DNA of 64,000 bases from Coniochaeta sp. PMI_546 (lineage: Eukaryota > Ascomycota > Sordariomycetes > Coniochaetales > Coniochaetaceae): NCBI GenBank assembly GCA_021432605.1, contig MU271144.1, forward strand, positions 1,422,606-1,486,605, read 5' to 3'. The notes beneath the pieces were generated by a model. That model saw only the letters and a program-made list of their open reading frames with translations, was not told the origin of the DNA and did not search any database. Both the position numbers and the translations under genes were made by a program. Of this stretch, positions 1 through 12,022 are shown one piece after another; position 1 is the first letter of the stretch; every line of letters begins with the position of its first letter.

Positions 1-2045
1 GGCCGAAATCTGCGAGACCACAGAAGGCGTCGATTCTTACTCCGGCTATATCGACCTGGACGAGCACGCACACTTGTTCTTCTGGTACTTTGAGGCACGA
101 CGCAACCCTGAATCTGCCCCCCTCACGCTATGGCTCAACGGCGGCCCGGGGAGCGACTCACTCCTGGGGTTATTTACAGGTAGTTCTCGTCACCAAGCTG
201 TAATTTGTTGAACTCAGATCTGACTGTGATAAGAGGTCGGGCCATGTACCGTGAACCCTGATTTGACCACTTCTGTCAACCCCTTTTCCTGGTCTGAGAC
301 GTCCAACCTCTTGTTTTTGTCACAACCGCCTGGAGTTGGGTTCTCTTACGGCACCGAAAGGGAGGCAACATTTGATGGAAGTAAGGTGAGTAATTCTCCG
401 GTTGCTGTTGTTGATGTACAGCGTGCTCTATCTCGGTGGCTGACTGACTCCAGATTTGCATATAGCATGCAACCCCTTGTCTTCAGTACACATACTTCCC
501 ACTGACCAATATCACAAGATGGGCCGTTCAAGTATCCTTTGATCAATGCTACAGTCATCGACACATCAGAACTCGCTGCTAAAGCCGCGTGGCAGGCCGT
601 GCAAGCTCTTCTAGCGGAGTTGCCTTCGATGAGTTCAAGAATAGGAGTGATGGACTTCAACCTCTGGACAGAAAGGTTTTTACCTCTACTTAAGCGACCC
701 ATATGCTCGAAGCTAACACCACCTAAGTTACGGGGGACATTATGGTCCAGGTTCGAATACCTACTGACTGTAATACAACAAATTTACTAACCAAGACAAA
801 AGTGTTCTTCAGACACTTCTATGCAGAGAATGAGTTGATCCGAACAGGGTCGAAGAAAGGAGTGCTCCTGAACCCCAAGACATTGGGAATCGGAAACGGT
901 ATCATCGATGCAGCAATACAGTTTCCACTGGTAAGTTACAGGTACTCACCAGGAGATACGACGCTGACGGATGGTTAAGTATCCCAACTACGCGGTTAAC
1001 AACACGTATGGCATACAACCATTGGAAGATCAGGGTACGGTACGGACTTATTTCTAGCATCGGGATTCCCAACTAACTCTTTATCTAGTTGTTACCTACA
1101 TGAAGTTCGCCTCCACAATGTATGGCGGATGTCGCGACCAGATCTATCGCTGTCGGCAGGCATATGGCAGTGACCCAGTCAAGTATGTACCGTACAATAC
1201 TACAAATATATACGTATCTAACTATAACTTAGCATCGAGACGCGAGCTTTGTGCAGTAGAGCAGCAAACATGTGTCGGTAGCCACCTCACCTCCTATGTG
1301 CGAGGATGCATGATTGACTCTGGACAGGCCGAGACAACGTTGAGGGACCATACTACGAATACAGTGGCCGTAGCATGTATGATATCCGGAAGTCATCACA
1401 AGATTCAGCCTACACCGACTTCTTTGTCAAGTATTTGAACCTCCCGTCAACGCAGGAAGCTTTAGGGGTCGACCTCTTGTTCAAGTACGAACCGTCCAGC
1501 AGCAAAGTTTACTCAGCCTTCCAGCTGAGTGGAGACTACGTCTATCCGGGGTACATCGAGGATTTAGGGTTCTTGTTAGATAAAGGGGTGCGAGTTGTGT
1601 ATGAGAAACATCCAGCACATCCCTGACGCTGACCTCGCTGACGTCGCGCACCAGACTTTCGTATGGCGACGCTGACTACATCGGCAACTGGTTCGGGGGC
1701 GAAGCCGTGTCACTCGCAGTCAACTACTCCAATGCGCCTTTCTTTCGATCGTCGTCGTATGTACGCCTGACCGTCGACGGCCTCGACCATGGTATAGTAC
1801 GAGAATATGGCAATCTTAGCTTTGCCATCGTCTACGACGCAGGCCATATGGTTCCGATAGACAAACCCAATGTTGCACTCGAGATATTTCGACGGTCAGT
1901 AAGCGGGCTTGACATTGCCACTGGCCTGGATCCTATCTCCAACCAGACCGCAGTACCGCTAACACCTGACGAGCCCGTCACGTCACTCCGACCACAACCG
2001 AGCCAGCTACCAGTACGTGATGAGAGTCGCAAATGGGGCGAATAG
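1..2045 (+). CDS. Serine carboxypeptidase (peptidase family S10), 5' end outside window
   Basis: Secretory or vacuolar carboxypeptidase that removes C-terminal residues from peptides. The first exon is already open at base 2, so signal peptide and start lie upstream. I read ten exons: <1-179, 234-380, 519-675, 728-750, 803-930, 980-1034, 1089-1182, 1233-1273, 1328-1598 and 1655-2045 (494 visible residues). Family marks in order: [10 protein letters not shown], the substrate-site PPGVGFSYG, catalytic serine in [15 protein letters not shown], catalytic Asp in YGDADYI and catalytic His in DAGHMVP. The Ser codon is split by the intron at 676-727, and YGGHYGP sits on a 23-nt exon. In-frame stops seen without splicing all fall in introns, so the gene looks intact. 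The 1273/1274 donor (GTGTCG) is weak and was chosen because it restores a cysteine before RDNVEGPYY. The gene converges on the ABC transporter, 207 bp away. Confidence 0.93.
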
Positions 2046-2252
2046 ATGACTTTAGCTTACTAGATCCCTATGAACGGAACCCAAAATGGAAATCCGGGTG
2101 CTCCAGACCCCATCTGGCGGGGGTTGGGCTACCGGTCTTGAGTTGAATCAAGCACATTGCATGAGACAATATGAATACCTCCGTGCTGTGCTGGTTCTAA
2201 TAACTGCATCGCATTCCTGCACACTACCTACACCACATGGTATCGCAAGCTC

Positions 2253-5200
2253 TCACACTCCTCCCTTTCTGAAAATCCCAAAGAACTTCCTCCTCCTCGG
2301 CTTCACATCCTCCTCCACAGCATCCACATCCTTGACCACACTCAAAAACACCCTCTCCAGTGTAGGTGCCCCAACAGAGTAATCCGCCAGCCCGATCTCC
2401 TCCCTCTTATCTTCAAGCATCTCAACCAAGTGTCCAATCCCGCCTTTCCTTCCCAGTCCCCCAGCAGCATTAGGCACCATGAACTTGATCTGCCCTCCCA
2501 AACTCTGCCCTTCGAACGTCACATCCCCAAACTCACGCCTGACCCAGTCCTCAACAGCCTCCATCTCCTTTTCGCTCGAGCTAGGCGCCGACCTGAGCAC
2601 GAGATGGACATGGTACAGGTTGGCGTACCTCTCCCTCAACAGCTGCGTCGTCCCGACCGCCAACAACCTCCCGCTCAGTATCGCCGCCCGCGTAGCCAGC
2701 GCGTCTGCCTCCTCCATCGAGTGCGTGGTCAGCAGCAGCGACCTCCCCGGCGCCACGTCCGCGAGCACCCTCCACATCCTGCGCTTGGCGGCCGCGTCCA
2801 TGGCCGAGCTGGGCTCGTCCAGGACCAGCACGTCCGGGTTGCCCGTCAGGGCGATGGCCAGGCTGAGCTTGCGCCTGTTCCCGCCCGACAGGCGCGAGGC
2901 GAGGCGCGAGGCGTAGGGCATGAGGCCGACCTTGGCCATGAGGAGGTTTGCTTGGGTCTTGGGGTCGGCCACCCCCTTGACGCGGGCGTAGAATTCGAGG
3001 TGCTGTCGGGCGGTCAGGAGGTCCAGGGCGTCGAACTGGGGGCATACGCCTAGGGATCTCTGTGCGCGGCGGGGGTCGGCGGCCAGGTCGACGCCCCGGA
3101 TGAGTATTGAGCCGCTGTCGGGGACGAGGATGCCGCGGATCATGTTGACGATGGTGGTCTTGCCTGCGCCGTTAGGGCCGAGGAGGGCGAGGATCTCGCC
3201 TTGGCCGAGGCCGAGGGAGACGTCGTTGACGGCCGGTGGGGCGCCGGAGGTGAATGACTTTGTGACGTGGGAGAGCTGGAGAAGGTCCGTCTGAGTGTTT
3301 TGCACACGGTAGGATTCTTTGTCGACTTGGGATGTTGCGATTGCTGGTTCTGTGTCGCGCTTAGCGTTGCGGCTCCGGCTGGAGAGGCGTCTGAATGCTG
3401 CTGGGGAGATGGAGAGGTCGCTGTCGGCCCAGATAAGGATGAATGGTAGGACGATGACCTGGAGGCAGAGGTACAGGATGGGAAGACCGTATGCCCAGAT
3501 AGAGTTCGGATCTGTCACGTCGTCGTCGTTGCGGCAGGCGAGGCGGAAGATGTTGAGCCCTATCCCCATGGCCCGAAACATGTTGCCGATGGGAAAGATC
3601 AGATCTAGCGTGAAGGATATGATGTCGATGGTGCGCTGTACGTGTTCCATGTCATCGATAGCTTGGGGGATCTGTCGGCTTGTAAGCAGCTGCATGACGG
3701 GAAAGGGGTTAGGGGAGATCTTACAGTATATGCCAACGCCAGTGCCAAGAAGGCAACCACCATGTACCCGATGGTCCACAAGAATGCCGCGAGCTGGGAG
3801 GGGGCTTTGAGCGACACGATATAGCTGATCAGGATACCGGTAATGCCATACAGAATGCACAGAGGGAGCATGTATAATGGTTGCCACCATATGCCAGAGA
3901 ACTGGCCGAGTATGGTCATGGAGAAGCATATAGAAACAACTAGGACGAAGCAGAAGTCGAACAAGAAGTACGCCGTCCACATAGGTAATGGCCGTACCCC
4001 GTTTGAGTACTGGAGCGCCCTGATCTGGTGCGTTTTCTCGAAGGCCGGATATAGAGAGAAAAAGGACGGGTAGATAGCGAGGATGAAGCACGCGTAGATT
4101 ACGTAAATCCACGACTCAGCTCCGTTTCCCTGTGGCTCTATGTTAGGTCCTTCCTTTCTTCCCGAGCAATGCCAAGTTGTAGAGAGGGCTCACCAAATAA
4201 AAGTAAGAGTTCATGGACCCTTGGAGCACTGCAATCGGCACCTTGCTTCGCACCTGGCTCCAGATGCTCAGAAGGACCTGCGTATCGCTGGAAAGCCCGC
4301 CATAGCTTACAAGGAGAGGTGCAGTCTCCCCATCACCCATGTATAGGCCGCCCTGATAGAGCGTGGCGTTGTTGGCTGAGATGTACTGCTGAAATGCCGC
4401 GTAGTCGTCGACGATGGAGATCTGCTGATCGTACTGTGATATATTGAAAGCGTTCACACCAATCGGGTAGTCGCGCAATACTGAGAACAAGCTCTCGTTA
4501 ACCGAACGGGGGCCGAAAGGCATACCGGTGGTCGAGGACCAGCTTGACGAATAATAGAAACTGGACAGCTTGAGCTCGTTGCTTGAATCACCCCAAACTT
4601 GTTCAGGCTTGCATCCAGGTCTTGTGAAATCCTTTGTGATAAACGTGTTGATTGCCGGGACACAGACGATGGGAAGCACCAGAGCCAGCAGGGTTGAAAT
4701 CCAGTATCGTGGAAGGATGGCCAGCCGCTTCCTGAGGAGAACTCGGACCTGGGTCCAAAATGATGTTCGGTGACCAGTCGACAGTTGTTTTCCTTCATGA
4801 TCGCCGCTCGATGCAAGACCTGTTTCGGTCGTATCTGATGCCATGTCGTCTTTGGTGACATTCAAGAAGACATCCTCAATTGTTGGCCCCGCCATCTGGA
4901 CCTCCTTGTGTCCAGCGAGTTCCAACTGAGTGACCAGTCGTGCAGCTGATCTTGAGTCTTCGGTCCTGTGGATTACTCTATCCTGATGGACCTCAGTGGG
5001 TGGATCTAGTTCACCCACGCATTCTGTCCGCGGTAGGTGGACGCGATATCCTCCACCGAATCGTGTCTTCAGCTCAGCGCCAGTGCCCTGGCACTTGATC
5101 CGGCCCTTGGAAAGGATGACGATGTGATCTGCAAGTACATCGCCTTCGTCTAGGAAATGGGTGGTGAATATGATTGACCTTTTGGCACGCTCGGCCAAGA

Positions 5201-7266
5201 TAATGTCCCACATGCTTCTTCGAGATAGGGGGTCCTAGTACAGCATCAGTCAGATATTGAAGGAGGTTTACACAGTGTCTTGAACGAAAAAAGGTCCAGA
5301 GGAGACTAAGGAACGACTACTTACGAGTCCGGTGGTAACTTCATCCATGAAGCATACCGTACTTCCGCCAACAAACATGCAGGCCAGTTGGAGCTTCCGT
5401 TTCTGGCCACCGCTCAGCTTGCCCGCGCGGCAATGCCTCTTCTCGTCTAAACCGCATTTGCCGATTATGTCCTCGACATCCGCCACACTCCGCTTGCCGC
5501 TCTTGATCTCGCTCCAGAAATTGACATGCTCGAGGACAGTGAGTTCATCCCTCATAACATTCTTTTGCGGACATATCCCGAGCGGCGCCTTCGACGAGCT
5601 GATCCTGATGGATCCCGAGGTAGGCAATATGAAGCCAGAGAGTAGATCAAGAGTTGTTGACTTCCCTGCGCCATTGACTCCAAGGAGGCACAGGATCTGC
5701 CTCTTCTGCGCAACGAGGTCTAGTCCATCAAGTGCCCGGAGCTCCGGTGTGCGTCTCCAACAGCACAGCACCTTCTTCCACCAAGATGTAACATAGACTT
5801 TGGTGAGGCCCACAGCGTCAACGGCTGATTCCATCTCTGCTTCCTGGACAAATTTCCTCCCCTTAAAGCTAACGCCATGCACAAGCCTCTCAACAACGAT
5901 TGCAAGCATTGGGTAGAATATGATCTGTATGATCAAGAAAATGAAAAATACCCACGATGCAAGATCGTAGCGCTCTTCGACTCCCTCAACCAGTCCCCCA
6001 TATGCTCTGGTGATGTCGACCTTGCCAGTGGTCATATCGAGATCTAGCTCAGCGACGGCGAACCTCGTCAGGTGGAAGAGAAGGAAGACGTAGTTCATGC
6101 TGGGGAAGAACAAAGATAGCGGTATGACGCGTGTATTTCCGAGGGCCATCCACCACCTGTTGACCAGGATGGCGGCTCCGCCGGCGAGGGCAAGGAAAGA
6201 GCCAGCGATGAAGACGCCGGAGATCCTCGTCCCCTTGAAAAAGGAAGCGGCGAACACTGTCGAGTTCGTTATAGCCCAACCTGAGAGTATCTGCCAGAAG
6301 ATGAGGATCGCGGCACTCGAGCTCCGAAAGAGCGTGTGCCAATACACTGGGACCATTTGTTAGCATAATCGTAATTGTCTAGTCTCTGAACCGTGGAGGA
6401 GTCGTTGGGAACCTACAGGCACCAGAGACGATCCACAAAGGTAAATAGAGGAGACCAAAAGTAAACGTCCAACCCAAGACTCTTCCGGATGGGGAGCCGC
6501 CCATAGCGTCAATAAGCAGTGACATGCCTGAGGCCCGCTCGGAGGTGATGGTGCTTGCGACATGGTACACAGGCACTAGGACACTCAGGAAGTAAACAAT
6601 GGCATAGATGCCTCCGACATCCACCGAGTCCTGCATCCGGCGATCCCTTTCCAACTGCTCTGGAGAGATGGACATGGTCCAGGAGGTAGTAGGTACGACA
6701 GTCGAGTTTGTAATTGCGTTCTCGATGGCTAGTTGGACGGGCAGGTGTATGTTCTCTACGTCTTCGCTCAAGTAGCTGTGCGCCTGGTCCGTACGGATTG
6801 TGTAGTTCCACGTTCCATTGTACACCTTCGACAGAGGGGAATCGTTGAATTCGACAACAGCGTAGCAGTTGGACACGCCGTGGAAGGTAGCGGAGCATTG
6901 TGAGGGCCGGTTGTTAGGGTCTTGGTGTAGGATGATCTGCGAAGCCACATCTGCCAGGGGTCTGGTAATCTTCTGGATCACCTCGTCCACGTCCGATCCC
7001 AGACCAGGTCGCGTGGCAAAGACCAGGAACTTGGACGACGCGGGTAAGCTTTCTCCAAGGCTCCGTATGGGGGCTGGAGGGCCGGGTACGATGATTGGCG
7101 ACCTGCTGAAGTTCTGGATGTTCAGTGTCAGGGCAATGATTAGGATAGGGATGATGGCCGCCTGTAGGAGTGTTGATATCCAGCTCCTGAGCAGGAGAAA
7201 GCGAAGGTTCTTCTTCACAATGGTTTTGGTCTGTCTCATAAGACCAAGGACAGAGAAGATCGCCAT
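2253..7266 (-). CDS. Full-length ABC transporter, subfamily A
   Basis: Membrane ATP-driven transporter; the A subfamily generally moves lipids. Exons (read 5'-3' on the minus strand) are 7266-6417, 6346-5325, 5234-4194, 4129-3725 and 3689-2253. All phases agree and give 1584 residues. The order is membrane domain 1 (helix at about residues 25-45, large extracytoplasmic loop, helix cluster to about 440), NBD1 (about 460-690), membrane domain 2 and NBD2 (about 1240-1480). NBD1 has Walker A GVNGAGKST, signature LSGGQ and Walker B FMDEVTTGLD. NBD2 has GPNGAGKTT, LSGGN and VLDEPSSAMD. The EVTTG in NBD1 departs from the usual EPTTG, but the catalytic Glu is kept. The start at 7266 is the first ATG of the frame. 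Typical of filamentous ascomycetes; the substrate cannot be told from sequence. Confidence 0.94.
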
Positions 7267-10146
7267 AGCGCTGAAGAAGCGGCAGCGTCCTTCGTTTGCG
7301 CCTGTTGTTCTTGAGGAGGTGCTCCATGGCCGACGTTTGGCTGGCGGGACCACGAGTTGTTATACTTGTTCTATCTATCCACATAACAAAAACATCACGG
7401 CCGACTTGAAACTGGTCCAGTTTTCGTCGTTAACATCAATAACCATGGTCGGCCAGCAATGACGCGTCCCTTCGGTCATGATGCTGGATGGAGATGATCA
7501 ACAACATACCACTCCAGATGGGACGGGTGCTTGGCAGACTCGAGCGCCTTACTTCGCTCGTACTTTTGACAAACTTACCAAGACAGAGCATAACCTGTCG
7601 CTCCCAAAGCGTCCATTCGGCCCACCAGACTGGAGAAGGTCACATTAGGGTTTTGACAGAAGCATGAGTCCACGACTCGGCCGGTTTACGAGCCGCAGCC
7701 GTCGATTGGGTGATAAGCTGCTGCCTGGATCAAATGCGATATCTCGAGACGACGGAGCGTAGCCCGCGTATCGATGTAACTCATATGGGGATAGAAGCAC
7801 ATGTTCTCAAAATCTTTACTTGCCCAATCCGTTAGTCTCTCTGCAAGAGTCTGCATACACACCAGGCAGACACTTATGGATCGTATCCGCCCTGGCACTC
7901 GGCTGGACGAGCCTCATCTTAAGCCACAACACTCGTTAAGCTAACACTTGTTCTCTGGAAGCTACGGCAGATGAGTATAGACCTCGACGTTGACTTGCTA
8001 TACGAGATTTGTTTCCATTTGGACTGTTGGCGTTCGAGGTAGGAGCAGCGCCGCCGTAAAAACGTAGTGTGAGGATTCGTGTGCTCTTCAGGCAGAACCA
8101 TCGGCGCCTGCCAAGTCAGAAAGACAAAGTATGTATCCTTGGAGGCCCAGTAAGTGTGGTTGAACCGGGCTATGGATATCGGTGAGCAACCGCCGCCGCT
8201 GTGCTCATTTGCGATAGAGGACTGCGATGTATCAGGAGCCTTCTGTCGAGAATCGTAATTTCCTTGCACCTCGCAATTATATTCCAGGAAGCGATCATAG
8301 GAGTAACCAAGCCCGCAAAACCAGTGGTCGAGCATTGAACGATATACTTTAGCCTCGCGCACCGTGAGAGCATGTCGTGCATGTTTGCATCCTTTTGCTT
8401 CCAAGTCGCCGCGATCTACTGGCCATTCCTGTCCCGAACAACGTGCCATTGATTGAACAGGCAAACCTGCTGGCGCGCAGCCGGTCTCGATGCATGACGG
8501 TACGCATCTGGGACCGCCGCAGCCGGTAACTATATCGACTCTGTTGTCCGTGGTCTAGGTTCTTCTAGCTCGGTCTCGGAGTTCAGGTGGAGTCACCTAC
8601 CGGCGCACAACCCGAGAGCGGCAGGAACACCAAAGAACACGCAAGCGGACTAGGGCAGGTTTGTCGAGAGTTGCTGCCCTTATATGGATAGCTTCCATCC
8701 ATGTTGTACCGCGGTGGCTATTAGAGTATCGACTCCCTGTCAGAAGACGTTCGCTGTGGCGAGTAAGGTAATTGCACAAGGCTGTGTCTTGCAGAATTGG
8801 ACATTGTCTTTCCATGCGGGAGGAGGCATGGCATACTACTCGTCAGAGCCAAATTTTCTTTTTGGCTGATTTGCAAGAAAGGTATGGTTCCTTCGGGCCT
8901 CGCTATGTCGGCCAGTCGACCACAGTAATGCCATAGACGACAGCGGAGAACAGCTGTACTTCTGGTGTTCCAGAACATCGTCCAAAACATGCAACGCCGT
9001 CCTTGGGGGAAAGACTTGAACGGGATTTAACGCCACTCAAGGTCCACATTGTCCGGTGGAAGCGAGAAGCATTGATGATGCAAATCACTTTGCATGAATC
9101 AGTTCCGCGAAGAAGGCGGGCCTGAAATGATACTGTAAGGGTCGAAGCGCGTATATGGAATGGGTGGGCATTGAATATGTGATATTGTTTTCTGAGGTCA
9201 AACCACGGTTCCAAAGCCAGTCTGGAAAGAGACCGTGGTGGAAACAGAGCCTAGTTGGCGGGCGTTTTGCCGCTGGCTGGACGTGTCTAATTACGTGACT
9301 TCACCGGGGCGTGTCGAAATTGAATACATCTTTTCCTTCTAGGAGTACCTTAGGGAGAACTTGAGGCAATTCGCGTCAAAACGTGCCGATTTTGCTCCAG
9401 GTCTCAAGGTGACGAGTCGTGTTCAGCGACTCAATTGGTCGACATATGGAGGCGGTTTCTGAACTTCCAAGTCAGTGCCGGGTCTGGTTTAGGCTAGAGG
9501 AGTTCCAGCGCTAGAAGCTCACGGGCTGGGCGATCACGTCCTCCGCTGCCACTGCTGCAACCAGTCCCAGGCGCCATTCTGATTGGCCACGAGCTGGTGT
9601 CTGGCCCCGGTTAAACGCTCCTGCCGGACCTGGCCTCCCGTAACTCACCTTCCGTCGCAGCTTCCCCAAGTCTTGAACCAGCCCATGCACTTTCGCCTCC
9701 ATGCGTCGCTCTACATGTCAGGACTGTCCCTTTCACTCTTTCGGTTGCGCCTCCAACCTTTAGGACAAGTTTCTCAATCAACCCTCCGGCTCCTTCCCTA
9801 CATGACAGGACTTCACCTTCCTCCGAGTCTCTCCACTCTGTTGACAGAAGCACTAACTGTCGTCATTGTCAGTGCCGGCCCAGTCCAGAACATCCTCGGT
9901 GTCGTCTTCTGCGGGGTGAAGGATCCAGGTTAGGGCTCGAGTCGAACAGTCGAATTCAACTTCAAGACACCGCGACCGCTTGTTGCAGCACGGAGCAACT
10001 CAGTCTTCTGTGCTACTGTCCTCGGAGGGAAGCAAATCGTGTTGGTCTCACTTCCATCCACATGACTACTTCGACTTGGTGATCGAGCGGGCTTCCCAAC
10101 CCACTGATTACCGAGTGGACAAAAGAAACAACAATCCTTCACAACG
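7267..10146. other. Intergenic region, ABC-A promoter and leader of the next gene
   Basis: 2.9 kb between two divergently transcribed genes. It must hold both promoters. Apart from one weak minus-strand ORF (7919-8449) I find no ORF with a recognisable family, no tRNA and no transposon ends. The stretch 9500-10146 is rich in CT tracts (CTTCC, CTCC) and probably is the promoter and 5' leader of the gene at 10147. Confidence 0.6.
7919..8449 (-). CDS. Possible cysteine-rich ORF, unrecognised
   Basis: Open frame of 176 codons from the only internal ATG. The frame stays open upstream to about 8532 and there reads TGCGGPRCVPSC and IETGCAPAG, an unusually dense set of cysteines. Within the ORF more cysteines follow (ARCSGQ, KGCKH, WFCGLG, YNCEV). 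A candidate intron (donor GTAGGT near 8602, acceptor ATATAG near 8537) would join a hydrophobic stretch (VFFGVPAALGLCA) that could be the end of a signal peptide, but that frame has no ATG before an upstream TAG. I know no family for it. It could be a small secreted protein with one more 5' exon, a decayed gene, or chance. Confidence 0.2.
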   Translation of the reverse strand: MARCSGQEWPVDRGDLEAKGCKHARHALTVREAKVYRSMLDHWFCGLGYSYDRFLEYNCEVQGNYDSRQKAPDTSQSSIANEHSGGGCSPISIARFNHTYWASKDTYFVFLTWQAPMVLPEEHTNPHTTFLRRRCSYLERQQSKWKQISYSKSTSRSILICRSFQRTSVSLTSVVA

Positions 10147-11193
10147 ATGGAGCCTGTTCCCGAGACCAAGAGGATGGAAGAGTTTCGAACTTCACCTCTG
10201 CCGAGCCTTCGACTCCAGAGCGCTTCCACCCTCGCCATTTCGGATTTTGACGTCGGCCGAAAACCACCAACTCTTCGTCGAGCCACCGACCCCTCACCCT
10301 CTTCTCCCAGCTCTCCTTCTTGGACACCGTCCCAGCTGCCATTTCGAACCCGGAACGCGTCTCCTCTGTCTAGTACACACATGCGATCTAAGTCGGCAGC
10401 CAGCCTCGCCCCGCCGATGGCTCGAACACAGTCACTCCCAGGTGTCAACGGTGCAGGACATATCTTGTATTCGCCCCAGCTTCGCTCCTCTAGCCCGTCT
10501 GTCTCACCTAACCGAGCTCGTCCCCCGAGAAAGTCGGTGGATGAAGCCTTCCCAACGTCGCCGACACGCATGTCGGTCCACAATCCTGAGAGGCGGCTAT
10601 CGGAGAGAAGCAGTGCACCGAATCTAGGCCTGGGACTGAACTCTGGTATTCAGGGGTCACGCCTTCGCCGACCCGCATCACCATTACGGACACTGGCACA
10701 GTTGGGCACGGCACCCCTTCCCGATGTTCCCGAGACGGTCCCAGAGAGTGCTTCCGAGACCATACCGGAAGATGCAAGGGAAGGTGCTTCCGACGTCCAG
10801 TCTTCAGTAGCGTCTTCTCCATCATATAGACCTTACGATCCGCTCTCCAGCAGCTATAGCAGTTATAGCTACGGCGGTACCGCATATCTTTCGTCGTCAG
10901 TCCCGTCGACACCCACATCAGCAAGATCCAGAAGCCCAAGTATCTCTAGCCTCGAGACAATACCCGACTCACCTGATGCCGAGGAAGCTGCTCTAGAAGC
11001 TGAGAGAATAGCACAGCTCAAGGCTGCGGCTGATGCCGCAGAGGGTGGGGATTCGAAAGGAAGAAGTGGCCTAGACGTTCCTGTGCGCGGCAGGACGCTC
11101 GGCTTTGGTTCAAGAGACAAGCGGAAGCGTTGGAGCGTTTGCGGAGCTGAGAGACGTGGGGATCTGGATCTGGAAACCATCTGGGAAGACTGA
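10147..11193 (+). CDS. Basic Ser/Pro-rich protein (fungal 'basic proline-rich' family)
   Basis: Intronless, 348 residues, function unknown. No signal peptide or membrane segment, so probably cytoplasmic or nuclear. Residues 1-235 are low-complexity Ser/Pro/Arg with many basophilic kinase sites (RSKSAAS, RTQSLP, RKSVDE); RTQSLP fits a 14-3-3 mode-1 motif. A Tyr/Ser patch (SSSYSSYSYGG) follows at about 235-250. The last ~80 residues look folded or conserved: a short Ala/Glu-rich helix (about 275-300), then RGRTLGFGSRDKRKRW, SVCGAERRGDLD and the acidic end LETIWED. I recognise that C-terminal block from unnamed proteins of other Pezizomycotina. The start is the first ATG of the frame, preceded by a CT-rich leader. 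Confidence 0.8.
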   Translation: MEPVPETKRMEEFRTSPLPSLRLQSASTLAISDFDVGRKPPTLRRATDPSPSSPSSPSWTPSQLPFRTRNASPLSSTHMRSKSAASLAPPMARTQSLPGVNGAGHILYSPQLRSSSPSVSPNRARPPRKSVDEAFPTSPTRMSVHNPERRLSERSSAPNLGLGLNSGIQGSRLRRPASPLRTLAQLGTAPLPDVPETVPESASETIPEDAREGASDVQSSVASSPSYRPYDPLSSSYSSYSYGGTAYLSSSVPSTPTSARSRSPSISSLETIPDSPDAEEAALEAERIAQLKAAADAAEGGDSKGRSGLDVPVRGRTLGFGSRDKRKRWSVCGAERRGDLDLETIWED

Positions 11194-12022
11194 TGGTGAG
11201 GTAGCTCGTAACACGACAAACCCTTGAATATACTGAGGCAGAGCTAAGAGATGCTCTCCCTTCGGCGGATAGCTGACGATGGGAGTCACTGGGGACGATG
11301 GACACTCCAAACAGGGTCAAGTGGTTGCGCTTCGTCGCCCTTGTCAATTGGCGGTCTGATTTGATATGGGAATAAGATGGGCCGCGACTCGAGCATAGGT
11401 TGTTAATCCTGCTTTCAACTGTACATAGGCACTTGCATCTGGATCTGGCAAGGGGACATGACGGCGTTCAGGGAGTGCAATATGTTCTGATACCCTCTTT
11501 GCATCGGCAAACCCAGCCTAGGGGCATTTTAGGAGGGCAGCGATCGGCTCCCGCGACATTCATGGCGCTGCACTTTAGTATTCATTTTGTCCTTTCGCTA
11601 TAACGCTTTAACACAATTTCTCCCCTTTCAATTCTGCAGGAGTGTTCGTCACTGTTCCACATTTGTGATGATGGTTCCCTTGAATCTAGGGTTTAGTTCG
11701 GACTCCCTTTATTCCTCCCTCGGTCCATCCACCATTGTGCACCCCCCTCCCAAGGGACCTGGTTTCAATGCTATTGTTCAACGTGAGAATTATTGAGGAG
11801 ATACTGCAAGGGCATCACTGGGAGATTTGGGTCTCCGCAGCTTCAGGTGCTGTCGATATCCATCGCAGCGTGGTCATGGCTTTCGCCAGCATGTATATAT
11901 ACCAAGACGTACCGCCGTCAATATGTTTGTTCTCATCAGCATCCAGCTATCAACTGCTTCTCTAGTCATTCTCTTCTCGGAGTCAAGTATATATTTTACT
12001 TCTTATACCCAGAGCAGCGATC
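11194..12022. promoter_or_regulatory. Intergenic region with TATA-like boxes before the secreted-protein gene
   Basis: Holds the 3' end of the Ser/Pro-rich gene and the promoter of the next gene. TATA-like stretches stand at 11892-11902 (ATGTATATATA) and 11985-11994 (AGTATATATT), about 120 and 30 bp before the ATG at 12023. The upstream one is at a plausible distance for a core promoter. No ORF in the stretch has protein-like composition. Confidence 0.45.

Noticed and set aside
250-1700. Serine carboxypeptidase as a pseudogene, because its frame shifts many times
   Set aside because: Each break falls in an intron with GT-AG ends. After splicing all catalytic motifs are rebuilt and the phases agree.
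2430-3053. 207-codon ORF inside the ABC transporter gene
   Set aside because: Antisense to NBD2, with Arg/Pro/Gln-rich shadow composition.
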